Source: Epiperipatus broadwayi (Eukaryota > Onychophora > Udeonychophora > Euonychophora > Peripatidae). From it: a stretch of DNA of 64,000 bases. A program made the position numbers and the translations under genes. Of the stretch, positions 1-12,516 are shown piece after piece; the stretch's first letter is position 1; every line of letters starts with the position of its first letter. Under the pieces are notes generated by a model. It was given only the letters and a program-made list of their open reading frames with translations. It was not told the DNA's origin and searched no databases. The stretch lies in NCBI GenBank assembly GCA_028023455.1, contig JAQFVV010012511.1:746001-810000 (forward strand), given 5' to 3'.

Positions 1-170
1 CTAGATGCAGTGCTCTCAGATCCAAAGCTCCTCACTGACGAAGGCCACAAGCCAGAAACTAGTCTGGGGATATTGGATGAGTAGGCATTAGATAGGGATT
101 TTATGCACAAGCCTTCTGGCATTCATTGATTACTCTGTTTAGCACAGGTGGCAATACTGTATGGAGATAT
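1..170. repeat. Foldback family P1, partial copy
   Basis: Matches the right part of the copies at 13637-13880 and 13109-13432: gatccaaagctcctcactgacgaaggccacaagcc, then ggattttatgcacaagccttctggcat. It is truncated by the window start. No coding potential. Confidence 0.75.
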
Positions 171-359
171 TTATTATACATATATACTTTCTATCAATTG
201 CAAATTTTTTATTACTATGAATGATATACTAACCTAGAAAGTAAAATTTAAAATAATTATTTATATTTAATTGGCATCTTAAATTTGACAAATATTTTTG
301 CAATTATTATTAGGATTTTTTTATTGTGTGTGTGTATGTTTGTATATATAATATTCAAA

Positions 360-1262
360 TGTAAGTATATTATCTATACTAAACTTAAATGTAAATTAGA
401 AGGGACTTGAACTCAGACTTTCAAGCTTCCCACAGCTGTGCACTCTATCTTACCACATAGCCACATATATATGAAAAGGATAAATTATTTCCAAAATATG
501 TATTTCATGTGCTGAACCAGCACTCATCAATTGGTCCAGATCATCATCTCCCACACTTATATACAATTAGTGCTCAGTTTATATTAAGATAGCAAATCTT
601 CAAACTTTAATGGACAAGCTTCAATCTTCTCCACCCTCCAACTCTTCAGCCATCCATATCATTGAAAAGCCCTTATTGATGCCAATATTATTGTCATACC
701 CATGTTGACTTTTAAGTCAGTCTGACTTCTCACATATGTCCATTTAAATACACAGAAGAAAGATGGGCAGAGTATATTTAAGTTTAGTATAAACAATATA
801 TTTACATTTGAATATTACACATTCAGCCTATATTCTGCCCATCCCTCTTCTGTGTATATAAATGGAAATATTAAGATCTTGTATGTGAGGGGGTCAGAGT
901 GACTTAAAAGTCAACAAGAGTCTGACAATAATAATATTATCATCAACAAGGGCTTTGAGTATTCCATCACAGAATTTTTAGTGATATGGATGGGGAAGAG
1001 TTGGAGGATGGAGAAGATTGAAGCTTGTTCATTAAAGTTTGAAGGTTTGCTATCTTAATATAAACTGAGCACTGATTGTACATATGTATTGAAGATGGTG
1101 ATCTGGAGCAACTGATGAATGCTGGTTCAGCACGAAATGCATATATTGGAGATCATTTATCTTTTTCACATGTATGTGGTTGTGTGTATCGGTTGTACAC
1201 AATGGAGTGCGTAGTTGTGGGGAGCTTGAAAGTCTGAGTTAAAGTTCCTTATATATATATAT
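360..1262. repeat. Foldback family P2 with tRNA-like ends
   Basis: A ~900-bp imperfect palindrome: the left half (from about 395) reads in reverse complement in the right half (to about 1240). Paired blocks include agtgctcagtttatattaagatagcaaat / atcttaatataaactgagcac. On the minus strand the left end reads gtggctatgtggtaagatagagtgc...gagttcaagtccc, resembling pol III A and B boxes of a tRNA-derived SINE. The centre is near 800. A second copy is at 19640-20690 and a half copy at 26345-26580. Confidence 0.75.
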
Positions 1263-1908
1263 ATTTATAAAAACTATAACAATCCACAGAAGTACTTTCA
1301 TCATTTTTATTATAATATTTATTCCATAATGGACATTTTGTTTATGTACAGTGATACAATTAAACACAGAGTTCAAGCATACAAGAAATTTAAACAGACA
1401 AAATATGAAATAATCTTACAAATTACATTTTCCAAGCTTCTATCTTCCTCAGCTGATGACTGTTTTCTTTTTCATTTTTGACTTTAATATTCTTGTGGAC
1501 AAGAAATTTAGAAAGTTTTATCATATTTTATATTATAGTATAATAAATTTAATAATAAATTTATAATTACAACTTTAAATTGTTTAAAATATATATATAT
1601 ATTGACCATGTTTTATCTTTTGCAATATTGGGAATAACAGGATGGATGTAGAAATAATTCTACATTCTGGCTATCATTTACCAAGATTTAGACTTCCTGA
1701 GGGTACTAATCAAATATCTAATTTTCTGTAGTTAGTATTAGATTGTGATTGATTTTATAGTTGCTGGAATTCTTCTAGGGGTTCTGTTTGACATCCATTG
1801 CCTGTCTAGAACAAATAGAATCATTGTCTCAAGTTTGAATACCCAATTTCTAGTTCAGTTTCAAGTAATTTCTTGTGCTGTTTAACCTTTTTCAGCATAT
1901 TCTATCTT
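1263..1908. other. No recognised feature
   Basis: AT-rich sequence without a recognisable gene or repeat, apart from short AT runs (around 1247-1265 and 1590-1602). Confidence 0.6.
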
Positions 1909-2165
1909 CACATGATCACTATTTCTTATGCTTACTCATAACTGTTATTAAAACAGGCAAAACTCTCCATACAGTAGTGCCACTCAGTGCAAGCCAGAAT
2001 AATCAATGGATGCCAGAAGGCTTGTGCAGTGCCTCTAGTCTGGGAATACTGGATGAGTAGGCACTAGATAGGGATTTTATGCACAAGCCTTCTGGCATCC
2101 ATTGATTATTCTGGCTTGCACTGAGTGGCACTACTGTATGGAGAGTTTTGCCTGTTTTAACATAT
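1909..2165. repeat. Foldback family P1, compact full copy
   Basis: Inverted repeat with ~85-bp arms: aaaacaggcaaaactctcc...gatgccagaaggcttgtgca on the left returns as tgcacaagccttctggcatc...ggagagttttgcctgtttt on the right, around a ~55-bp centre. The 61-residue frame 1875-2060 lies inside it and is not a gene. Confidence 0.85.
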
Positions 2166-2814
2166 ATTATCTTAAAATAATAATAGAAAATATGTGAGAT
2201 TTAGGTGTTCTCTTAGTATTATTGGTATAAGATATTGTAAGCCGAATAATTTATATTATTAAGATATATTTATAATTAATCAAAATTCTTAAAAAATATT
2301 AAATATTTTATTATTCTAAAAGTATTTGTCTTATAAAAGTTTTGTGGTGAGATTTAAGTGTTTAATTTAATGTCATAGCTTTGGTCACTTTTTTTCACAC
2401 TAAATGGAGTCAATCCTTTGTATGGTTCTTATTTCAATTTTATCAAATAGTTTTGCTAAAACTGATAAATGCAAAGTTTGTATTTTATTTTATTTTTTAA
2501 ATTCCATTCTTATGTAAAAGTTTTCTAAAAGATTATACAAAATTTATGATTTGCATCTTCTTTTATTAGGAATTTAATAGAATTAAGTTTGATGCTTTTC
2601 TTCAGCATTAATATTATAAATTAAATTTGGTTGCTTATTTCTATAGTTTCATCTAAAGATTGGAAATTGCCTAAAGAAACATATTTTAAAAGACTAAATT
2701 ATCAAGACTGGAAAGAAGTTTAATCCATTAAGCTGCTTTTTCATATATTTAAATAAGTCATACAATATAATATAAAATAAAATATCTTTATATAACAGCA
2801 ATAATCATATATAT
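2166..2814. other. No recognised feature
   Basis: AT-rich, with no coding or repeat structure that I can support. Confidence 0.6.
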
Positions 2815-4915
2815 TGTAACGGTATACGCCATTACATTAATTTAAAATTTAAATAAATTTTTTCTTAAGTTCGTAAATAAAAGCTAAAAAAAAAAAATTA
2901 AAGAGTTGTTAAACATGTATACGTATATATATTCGCACATATGCAAAACTTTAAAAATTTTCTTTTTTAAAAAATATATATTTGAACGTACTTTTTTAGA
3001 AAAAAGTACAAGATCTAAAGATAAAATATTTTTGTAAATGGAAATGATTGTTTTATAAATTAATTGAAAAGCAAATTAGCCCTTGGGGCTCTTATATATT
3101 AAAAAGCCAGTTGAAAGATATAGATAGGAGAATAAAAAGAATTAGCTTGACCAATGGAAGCACCAAGCAACAAACGTTCGGACCCTAATGAAAATGAGTG
3201 ACGTTTTGTTCGTTGAATCCAGAGGAGTACTATAAAAGGAAAAATATTGAAATTAAGAACAGTTCCAGCTTGATTTTTGTGAGAAGAGCGATAAGACGCA
3301 CTTGTCGCTCTCTCACCTATTTCAAATAAAATGACTGTAATACCAGGATTGAACCAGCTTAGGCCTCCTCCAGAACAACAGACCAGACTTCAAATAGAGA
3401 CGTCGTGGGAATTGGCACCAGGAACCGTGATTCTCCTTCTGTAAGACATAAACTATAAAATTTAAAAATAATTAAGAACTTTCGTTCAAACTTTTAAGAT
3501 TCAGCTAACCTAAATTTAAAAATGAACTCTTATCTGACTTTCAAATTTTCAAATTGATAATTAATATTTAAATTATATATATTTGAGTTTAATTAATGTT
3601 TAAATTATATATATTTGAGTTTGCTAAAAAAAAATCATTTCCATTTTTATTTTTATTAATATTGTATAAATTATTTAAATGCATTAAATTTAAGTTGGGC
3701 ATAGATGCTTGCATAGATTCGTTCACGTTTAATTATGTTTTTGTTTTCATATTTGATTAAAATATATAGACATTCGGTAAATAATGATATCTTACGTTGA
3801 ATATCTAAAATGTATTTATTCGGATGTCTTTTTAGTTATTGATGTCTATGCGGCATCTTGGTTTCTTGTGAATTCCCTCTGCAATTATATCAATGACTTT
3901 ATATTTTGATCATTTATGTTTATTTTGAAATGTTTTTGAGCTTGTAATCTATGTAGTCGATCTATACTCAACATTAAAAAAACAAACTTTTATAAAATTC
4001 ATTTGTGTGAAATTATATAAATGTTAAACTTAAGTCGGGTGTGAATGGCTATATAGATTTGTAAAATTATATTAATTAATTAGGGGAGGGTAATCTTAGG
4101 TTATTTGTTTCGTAGTTAAATTAGGTCAGTGGATTGGATATATTGGTGTAATTAGTAGATGTAGTACAAGATTTGCTATGTGCAGAATCGTTGTATATGC
4201 CGCACACCCCCTCTTTGCCTATTGGAATGGGATCGTAAGTCGGCAAAAGGACCGCAATCCCTTCCTATGGAGTTTTCTTTTTTTTATTGTTCTTCTTGCC
4301 AGACAGATGTGACATTCCTGTACTGGACAAGAAACAATGTCTTCTTAACCATTCCTGACAGTGTGGTATTTAGTTCTGTCGTATTTTCATGCTACATTGA
4401 ATACATCAATGTATCAGATGGATTGACGCCGGTTTGACTGCGAACTTTTGGCCTGAGGTTAATAAGGGATAGAATATTTTCTTTTCAAATGCAATCTATG
4501 TTTGTTTATTCATACTTGACAATCTTAAAATAAATATAAAATTCATCTGTGTGGATGATTTAAAATCTTAAAATAATAATTTAAATTAAAAGAATATCAA
4601 AATCTAAAATAATAAATATTATTCCTCAAATTTTAAAATGATTATATATGTGCGTAAATAAATGTTGTTTGTGTGTTAATTACTGGCAGTGGCTTTTATT
4701 TTTTTTTATATTTAAGATATAAATTAAACAAATTATATATTATTATCTCTGCGTCTCCACTGAGCTAGTGACTTGGACTAACGGTCAGAGAAAAATACAT
4801 ATGTAAAGGTTTAACAGCGCGTATCTGCCTACTCTATAAATTTTCTAGGTTCAAATGCCTAGATGGTGCCTTTGTAGTGCAGATACGGTAAGATACACTC
4901 ATCCCGACCGTTATA
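2815..4915 (+). mobile_element. LTR of family A, plus orientation (solo or part of an inverted composite)
   Basis: Begins TGTAACGGTATACG and ends CCGTTATA, about 2.1 kb. It reads as the reverse complement of the arms at 4926-6941 and 7639-9660 (for example actataaaagg, ctctgcgtctccactgagctagtgacttgg). It carries a TATA box at 3231-3238 and a polyadenylation signal AATAAA at 3325-3330, which fixes its orientation and suggests an R region of about 100 bp or less. It is more diverged than the other two arms are from each other. The 85-residue frame at 4180-4437 is a chance ORF within it. Confidence 0.8.
3231..3238 (+). promoter_or_regulatory. TATA box of the family A LTR
   Basis: TATAAAAG in the U3 portion of the LTR, about 94 bp before AATAAA at 3325-3330. 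The inverted arms keep a version on the minus strand (aatataaaaaggg near 6485-6500 and 9215-9230). The matching AATAAA is not conserved there. Confidence 0.6.
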
Positions 4916-4932
4916 ATATATATATTATAACG
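4909..4932. repeat. Perfect 24-bp palindrome at the LTR-LTR junction
   Basis: CGTTATAATATA followed by its exact complement TATATTATAACG joins the ends of the plus-strand LTR (2815-4915) and the minus-strand LTR (4926-6941). The two LTR ends meet tail to tail through an AT run. Confidence 0.9.
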
Positions 4933-6941
4933 ATCGAAAACGAAGTGAAGATCGAATCTACGTATCTGCAACTACCAGGGCGCCATCTAGGCATTTAAAC
5001 CTAGAAAAATTTATAGAGTAGGCAGATACGCGCTGTTAAGATTCCACTTTATTTAAATATTCAGATCGTTAGCCCAAGTCACTAGCTCAGTGGAGACGCA
5101 GAGATAAAAATCTATATCTTAATTTATATCTTAAATATAAATAAATAAAAGCCACTGCCAGAAATTAACACATAAAAATATTTATTTACGCACATATAAA
5201 ATCATTCTAATTTGAGGAATAAGTTTAACATTTTAGATTTTTATATTAACTTTTAATTTTACATTTAACTAAGTTTCAATGAGTTTAATATTTTATTTAG
5301 ATAGTCGAGTATGAATAGACTACATAGATCTGCATTTGAAAAGAAAATATTCTTCCCTGATTTAACCTTAGGCAACAAATTTCGCAATCAAACCGGCGCC
5401 AATCCATCTGATACATTTATGTATTCAATGTAGCATGAAAATACGACAACACAAAATACTATACTGTCAGGAATGTACATCTGATCAGTAAGTAGAATTA
5501 GAGAAGACATTGTCTCTCCACCAACAGGAATGTCACATCTGTTGGCAAGTAGAACAATAAACATAAAACTCCATAGGAATGGACTGCGGTCCTTTGCCGT
5601 CTTACAAACCCATCCATAGGCAAACAGAAGGTGTGTGGCATATATATATAATCCTGCCCATAGCGGATCTCATACTACATCTACAATTACACAAATATAT
5701 CCAATCCATTGAACCAATTCAACTACGAAATGAATAACCTAAGATTACCCTCCCTTAATATAACTTTACAAAACTATATAGCCATTCACGCCCGACTTAA
5801 ATTTAACATTTAAATACGTTCGCACAGATTATTTTTATAAATTTGTTTTTAAAATGTTGAGTATAGATCGGCTGCACAGATTCCACGGTCAAAAACATCC
5901 AAATTAAACACAATCGATCAAAATACAAAATCATCGATAACGTCAATTGCAAAAGGGAATACACAAGGCCCCATGGCATTCATCGTAAGATGCCCGCATT
6001 AACATCGTTGACCTATATATTCTAATCAAATGTGAAAACTTCAACATAATCAACCGCTAACGAATCTATGCAACGTCTATACCCAACCTAAATTTCATCA
6101 TTTAAAATTTAAACAATAAATAATTTATACAATAAGAAAAAAAAAATGGAAATGATTTTTATCAATCGGAAAACATATAAAATTAAACATTATTAATTTG
6201 ATTTTAAACTTAAAAAAGTCAGATGGAAGTTCATAAGCTTGAACGAAAGTTCTTAATTATTTTTAAATTTAGAGTTCATGTCAATATAGCTTACGGTAGA
6301 AGAGTCCAGGTTTCTGCTTTTAATTCCCGCGACGCCTCCATTGGAAGATAATGTTCTGGAGATGGCAATAGCTGGTTCAAGGTATCACAGTCTTTTCCTT
6401 TTTTTTTAAATAGAGAGTGTGGTATGTGCGTCCTACCACAACTCTCAAACACACAACGCTGGAACTCCAGAAAAAACTGTATTTCCCTTTTTATATTATC
6501 CACACGGATTCAATCAACAAAACGTCACTAATCCATCACTTTCGTTAGGGTCCGAGCCAAGGCTTAGTGCTTCCATTGGTCAAGCTAATTTCTCTTTATT
6601 TTCTTATCTATCTTTCATCAGATCATTTTAATTATACAAGAGCCCAAGGCTAGCTTGCTTTTCAAACAATTTATAAACAATCATTTCCATTTACAGATTA
6701 CAAGAATTAATTAATACCTGTTTTTATTTTTAAATCTTGTACTTTTTTTTTATAAAAAAGTACGTTCAAATACTTATTTATTTGTTTTTTTAAAAAAAAT
6801 ATTTTTAAAGTTTGGCATCTGTGCGAATGTATATACGTTTAACAAACATTTTAATTTTAGCGTTTAGTTTTTTACTTTTATTTGCGAACTTTTAAGTTTT
6901 TATTTTAAATTAATGTAACGACATATTTATATATCGTTACA
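4926..6941 (-). mobile_element. 3' LTR of an internally deleted LTR element (family A)
   Basis: On the minus strand it starts TGTAACGATAT (6941) and ends CGTTATA (4926), 2016 bp. It is nearly identical to 7639-9660, differing mainly by short indels (for example around 4958-4985 versus 7668-7700). The minus-strand sequence just before it contains a short purine run (GAGGAAG, near 6952-6958) that may be a remnant polypurine tract. The ORFs in it are non-coding shadows. Confidence 0.8.
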
Positions 6942-7638
6942 TATCAGTAAACTTCCTCAAAAAACAAAAACATTAAAAAAAAAAAAAAGAATTTACTTAG
7001 TGTTAGTAATTACGTTACACAAATTGATTATATATGAAAATTTCAAAAGGACAAAACTTTTTTTTTACAAGACAAAACAGTAATTACACACAAATATAAT
7101 GATTTAAAAAAAAAATTGACTGTTGATTCCCTATTACCAGCTAAATTTCTGCCCCCTCCCTTCCAAGTTTCATTTCTCCTACCTTTAACTATTACTTAGG
7201 CAAGTTGAACGATTAGATTTTAATTTAACAAGACTTTTTTTAAAAAAAAAAAATTATGATTTATATTTATTATTACGTTTTATTCCTCGCATTTATATTT
7301 ACATATGCGCAATTTTTCTTACTGGCAGCACTTTTTAAACAAAACTTCAAACTGCAACTCCACGTCAATACAACAAATATATTTATACTAATTTCAGAAA
7401 AAATATTACGGGCATGATTTATTTTCAAAAGTACTAGTGGTTTATTAAACATCTGGCTATAACTTTACGTTAGTACAAAAATGTACTTATTTCAGAAAAA
7501 ACAACAAATGTTATTTGCATGATTCACTTTTAAAATTCTCAGGGCACTCGTGATTTATTAAAGATAGAAAATTTCATCATCATCAATTCCCCTTCTCAGG
7601 GTCAATCTCTGAGGTAAGGCCACACTTGGGACGCCAAT
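6942..7638 (-). mobile_element. Internal stub of the family A LTR element
   Basis: About 700 bp between two near-identical LTRs. It has a primer-binding site at the 5' LTR side and no coding capacity for gag or pol, so the element is non-autonomous (LARD/TRIM-like in plan). It contains two similar sub-blocks, near 7378-7450 and 7478-7562 (ttcagaaaaaa..., catgatt, ttattaaa). Confidence 0.75.
7620..7636 (-). promoter_or_regulatory. Primer-binding site of the family A element
   Basis: Minus-strand TGGCGTCCCAAGTGTGG begins two bases after the LTR end. It is the complement of a tRNA 3' end finishing in CCA (the plus strand reads ccacacttgggacgcca). The tRNA species was not identified. This site shows that the element is an LTR retroelement and which LTR is 5'. 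Confidence 0.78.
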
Positions 7639-9660
7639 TATAACGATCGAAATGAAAGTGAAGATCGAATCTAACCGCAAACTACGATATCTGCTCTACA
7701 AGGCGCCATCTAGGCATTTAAACCTAGAAAAATTTATAGAGTAGGCAGATACGCGCTGTTAAGATTCCACTTTATTTAAATATTCAGATCGTTAGCCCAA
7801 GTCACTAGCTCAGTGGAGTAGCAGAGATAATAAAATATAAATTTTATATCTTAAATATAAAAGAATAAAAGCCACTGCCAGAAATTAACACATAAAAATA
7901 TTTATTTACGCACATATAAAATCATTCTAATTTGAGGAATAAGTTTAACATTTTAGATTTTTATATTAACTTTTAATTTTACATTTAACTAAGTTTCAAC
8001 CATGAGTTTAATATTTTATTTAGATAGTCGAGTATGAATAGACTACATAGATCTGCATTTGAAAAGAAAATATTCTTCCCTGATTTAACCTTAGGCAACA
8101 AATTTCGCAATCAAACCAGCGCCAATCCATCTGATACATTTATGTATTCAATGTAGCATGAAAATACGACAACACAAAATACTATACTGTCAGGAATGTA
8201 CATCTGATCAGTAAGTAGAATTAGAGAAGACATTGTCTCTCCACCAACAGGAATGTCACATCTGTTGGCAAGTAGAACAATAAACATAAAACTCCATAGG
8301 AATGGACTGCGGTCCTTTGCCGTCTTACAAACCCATCCATAGGCAAACAGAAGGTGTGTGGCGTATATATATAATCCTGCCCATAGCGGATCTCATACTA
8401 CATCTACAATTACACAAATATATCCAATCCATTGAACCAATTCAACTACGAAATGAATAACCTAAGATTACCCTCCCTTAATATAACTTTACAAAACTAT
8501 ATAGCCATTCACGCCCGACTTAAATTTAACATTTAAATACGTTCGCACAGATTATTTTTATAAATTTGTTTTTAAAATGTTGAGTATAGATCGGCTGCAC
8601 AGATTCCACGGTCAAAAACATCCAAATTAAACACAATCGATCAAAATACAAAATCATCGATAACGTCAATTGCAAAAGGGAATACACAAGGCCCCATGGC
8701 ATTCATCGTAAGATGCCCGCATTAACATCGTTGACCTATATATTCTAATCAAATGTGAAAACTTCAACATAATCAACCGCTAACGAATCTATGCAACGTC
8801 TATACCCAACCTAAATTTCATCATTTAAAATTTAAACAATAAATAATTTATACAATAAGAAAAAAAAAATGGAAATGATTTTTATCAATCGGAAAACATA
8901 TAAAATTAAACATTATTAATTTGATTTTAAACTTAAAAAAGTCAGATGGAAGTTCATAAGCTTGAACGAAAGTTCTTAATTATTTTTAAATTTAGAGTTC
9001 ATGTCAATATAGCTTACGGTAGAAGAGTCCAGGTTTCTGCTTTTAATTCCCATGACGCCTCCATTGGAAGATAATGTTCTGGAGATGGCAATAGCTGGTT
9101 CAAGGTATCACAGTCTTTTCCTTTTTCTTTTTTAAATAGAGAGTGTGGTATGTGCGTCCTACCACAACTCTCAAACACACAATGCTGGAACTCCAGAAAA
9201 AACTGTATTTCCCTTTTTATATTATCCACACGGATTCAATCAACAAAACGTCACTAATCCATCACTTTCGTTAGGGTCCGAGCCAAGGCTTAGTGCTTCC
9301 ATTGGTCAAGCTAATTTCTCTTTTCTTCTTATCTATCTTTCATCAGATCATTTTAATTATACAAGAGCCCAAGGCTAGCTTGCTTTTCAAACAATTTATA
9401 AACAATCATTTCCATTTACAGATTACAAGAATTAATTAATACCTGTTTTTATTTTTAAATCTTGTACTTTTTTTTTATAAAAAAGTACATACTTATTTAT
9501 TTGTTTTTTAAAAAAAAATATTTTTAAAGTTTGGCATCTGTGCGAATGTATATACGTTTAACAAACATTTTAATTTTAGCGTTTAGTTTTTTACTTTTAT
9601 TTGCGAACTTTTAAGTTTTTATTTTAAATTAATGTAACGACATATTTATATATCGTTACA
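7639..9660 (-). mobile_element. 5' LTR of the internally deleted family A element
   Basis: 2022 bp reading TGTAACGATATATAAATATG on the minus strand to CGTTATA, followed directly by the primer-binding site. The near-identity to 4926-6941 implies recent insertion. The LTR ends in TA rather than the usual CA, in all three copies. Confidence 0.8.
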
Positions 9661-11256
9661 GTATATAATAACAATAATAATACAGAAAAGTTTTTTTTTG
9701 GCAATTATTGATTTTTGCCCTTTTCTTTATGTTGAAACTATTTTACAGTTTCAATCTACATTGCATACATAGCAATATCTATTTTAATAAAATTAATTAG
9801 AATCTATTATAATAATAATACAGTATATACAAGGAAGAAAAAAAATCCTGTATAGATTCACAACAAGCATGGATACAAAAGATGGCAATTATTAAAAAAT
9901 TTTAAATATGTTTAAATTAAAAGTTTAGCATTGTGTAATATATGTAATTACATAGAAGGTAATTAACATTCAAACCTGCGTTATTTGTTTTAGTATATAA
10001 ATCTACACACACTCACTCATCAGTAAGAATTTAAAAAACACAAATGAGGTACTTATGCTTAGAGCTTATTTTTATATAAGCAACCCTTACTGACCATGCT
10101 TAACTCAGGATTTGATCCTATTCTGTGCCTGATATTTTAATTGACAATTGAATTGTATAAATTTTACTGATATATCACAGGATAGAGAAAGCCTCTCATT
10201 TTAACTACCTGCAATTAAGTAATATTAGTTTAAAATATGTATAAATTAATTGTTTAGCACTGTATATATATGTAATTATGTAAAAGGTAATTAATCTTCA
10301 AACCTGTGCTTTTTTTTTTTTAGTGTATAAATCTACATATCATACATCAGTTTAAAAACACATATGAATCAGTTATATTTAGAGCTTATTTTTATATATG
10401 CCAATCTTACTGACCATTTTACTCAGGACTTGATCCTATTCTGTTCTTGAGTGTAGGGATTCCGCTATTATTGTTAAATGGAGGTTGCTTATGGTCAATA
10501 AAAGAACTTTGAATAAACTTGTTGTCGATATTTCAAATAAATTATAACACTGAAAAATTAGATTGTCCCCAAGGATTTCATTTAAAGCTTGTAAGTCTGG
10601 TATAAAATAACATTTAATGGATTGCATATTTAGACATTATCATGTGCCCTAGAAATTTCAGTTTGTGTTTTTAGAAAATTATCACAAGGAATTGAATAGC
10701 CTATTAGCAGTTTTTGATTGAAAAAATACTTGTTATTATAAACTGAAAGGAATCAAGATTTTATGGCCAAAGCTGCAGTGATGAATAGTGTGATTGATAG
10801 TTGAATATTGATTAATATATTTTGAGGGTTATAAAGCCTATGGATATATAGATTTGCTGTTCATTTTAAATCAGAAATAGTATTTTCCTGGTAAGATACC
10901 AATAAAATTCTCTTCATGCAAAATTCATATTCTTTTCTGAGTGATCTCTTATATATCGACCAACCAGCTGTTATGTGTTTAGATTTTTTTATTTTGAAAT
11001 GTTTCAAAATGAAGTTTATAAATGTTAATGATACAAAGGACTGGTTGAAGGGTGCCTAAATCCATTTGATGTTTGCAATAAGCAATCAAATGCAGATTTG
11101 CATTATAAAACCTCAGAAATTATATTGACTATTAAGAAGATATATATATTCTATGCAGGTTATTATTTAGCCTTTTTTTGTGAAATTATTATATTTATAA
11201 TTTTATGTATTACATTAAATTTTTATAAATATTACATCTTATCTTAAATATAAATA
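9661..11256. other. Unassigned AT-rich region with a tandem duplication
   Basis: No gene recognised. Contains the ~330-bp-period duplication annotated separately (9897-10445). I looked here for the CIP2A exon preceding 12517 and did not see one. Confidence 0.6.
9897..10445. repeat. Two-copy direct repeat, period about 330 bp
   Basis: Copy 1 (9897-10130) and copy 2 (10228-10445) share tttagcactgt.., ggtaattaa.cttcaaacctg, ataaatctacaca, agagcttatttttatata and ttactgaccat..ttaactcagga.ttgatcctattctg. The end of each copy includes a B-box-like ggatcaaatcc on the minus strand, so these may be SINE-type units. Confidence 0.7.
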
Positions 11257-12428
11257 CACCTGGGTCTCGTTTTACGCGATAGATAGGTTCCTCAGAAAAC
11301 ACGCGCAAATGAAATTGCGCAAAAATAGACGTAACTTACATTGAAAAAGGGGTGTGTGGTCTGATTTTTCAAAATTCGCGTAAAAGCAAAGCACCAACGT
11401 AAAATTACTTTAAAATTCGCGCAAAAAAAAAAAAATAAGGAAATAAAATATGACTAATAAAAAATTTCAAATTTGAAAAAAATTGATACAAGACAAACTT
11501 TTTTTAACTATAATATTTAATTTTATTCAAAATAATATATTTTTATGCATAATTTACAGTACAGTAATTTACATTTTTTATACACGTTTTAATTATTATC
11601 GCTATTTGCCCAAAAACATGTTCATTTGCAAACTAGTAAAAAATCAGATTCTCATGTGATGTGATGTGATGTATTTGGCTTCTCCTTAAACGAAGTCAAG
11701 AATATCTCAGCAATTATTCTCACAAGAGGAAATACAAATAGCGCCAAGTTCACTCTCATGTTGTGTTAATGGTTTTCTGTTGACGACGACGATGATTTTA
11801 TTAATTGTTTATGAACTTAGACTTATGATAATAAAAAGATATTTATTCACCACTGCTGGGAAAATTTTAATTAAAACTAACAACTAAAAATTAAATTCTT
11901 ATTTTTGTCTTTAATTTTCAATTCAGTTTAAAAATCAAATTTCGTTTTACATCACATTAATTTCAAGTCGCCCGTAAGCAATTTTTAAATTGTTAATTAC
12001 AATTAAAAATCAGATTTTAATTTTTTTTTAATTGTGCCCACTGCTATTAATAAACTTGTGGACACTCGTTCTTTTTTAAAAAGCAAAAACAGAATGTGAT
12101 TTAAAATGCAAAATTAACACGCACAATGTTCGAACAAATTTACATTATGATCTTGTAAAATTTAATGTGTGTATACATAAAATGTGGAAATCATGATTTT
12201 AATTTCATTATTGCATAAAATCTTACTATTATAAAGCACTGAAAATATTGAAATTACTAAGATGAAAGTCGAATTCCAATAATGTGCTATTACTTTCAAT
12301 ATAACGTAAGTGCGCAAAATTTATTATTTAAAGTAATAGCGCATTATCGGAGGTCGACTTCCGGTGTAACACGAATCGCGTAACTTCAAAATCGTGTTAA
12401 ATAAGTCCGCGTAAAAGAGATCCAGGTG
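11257..12428. mobile_element. Pogo/Tigger-like MITE, copy 1
   Basis: 1172 bp with terminal inverted repeats CACCTGGGTCTCGTTTTACGCG and (right end, complement) CACCTGGATCTCTTTTACGCG, flanked by TA on both sides (TA target duplication). The internal text next to the TIR (gataggttcctcagaaaac.cgc) recalls Tigger-type ends; this family assignment is inference. There is no transposase frame, so it is non-autonomous. It ends 88 bp before a CIP2A exon. Confidence 0.82.
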
Positions 12429-12516
12429 TATATATAATTATGTGTGATTGTAATATATATCTAAACTCAAAATAAATACATGTATGTATTTTCATGGTTT
12501 ATTTTTATTATATTAG

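Noticed and set aside
6291-6631. Paired 70-codon frames on both strands, repeated at 9014-9378
   Set aside because: They are identical shadows inside the two family A LTRs, spanning promoter and leader sequence, not genes.
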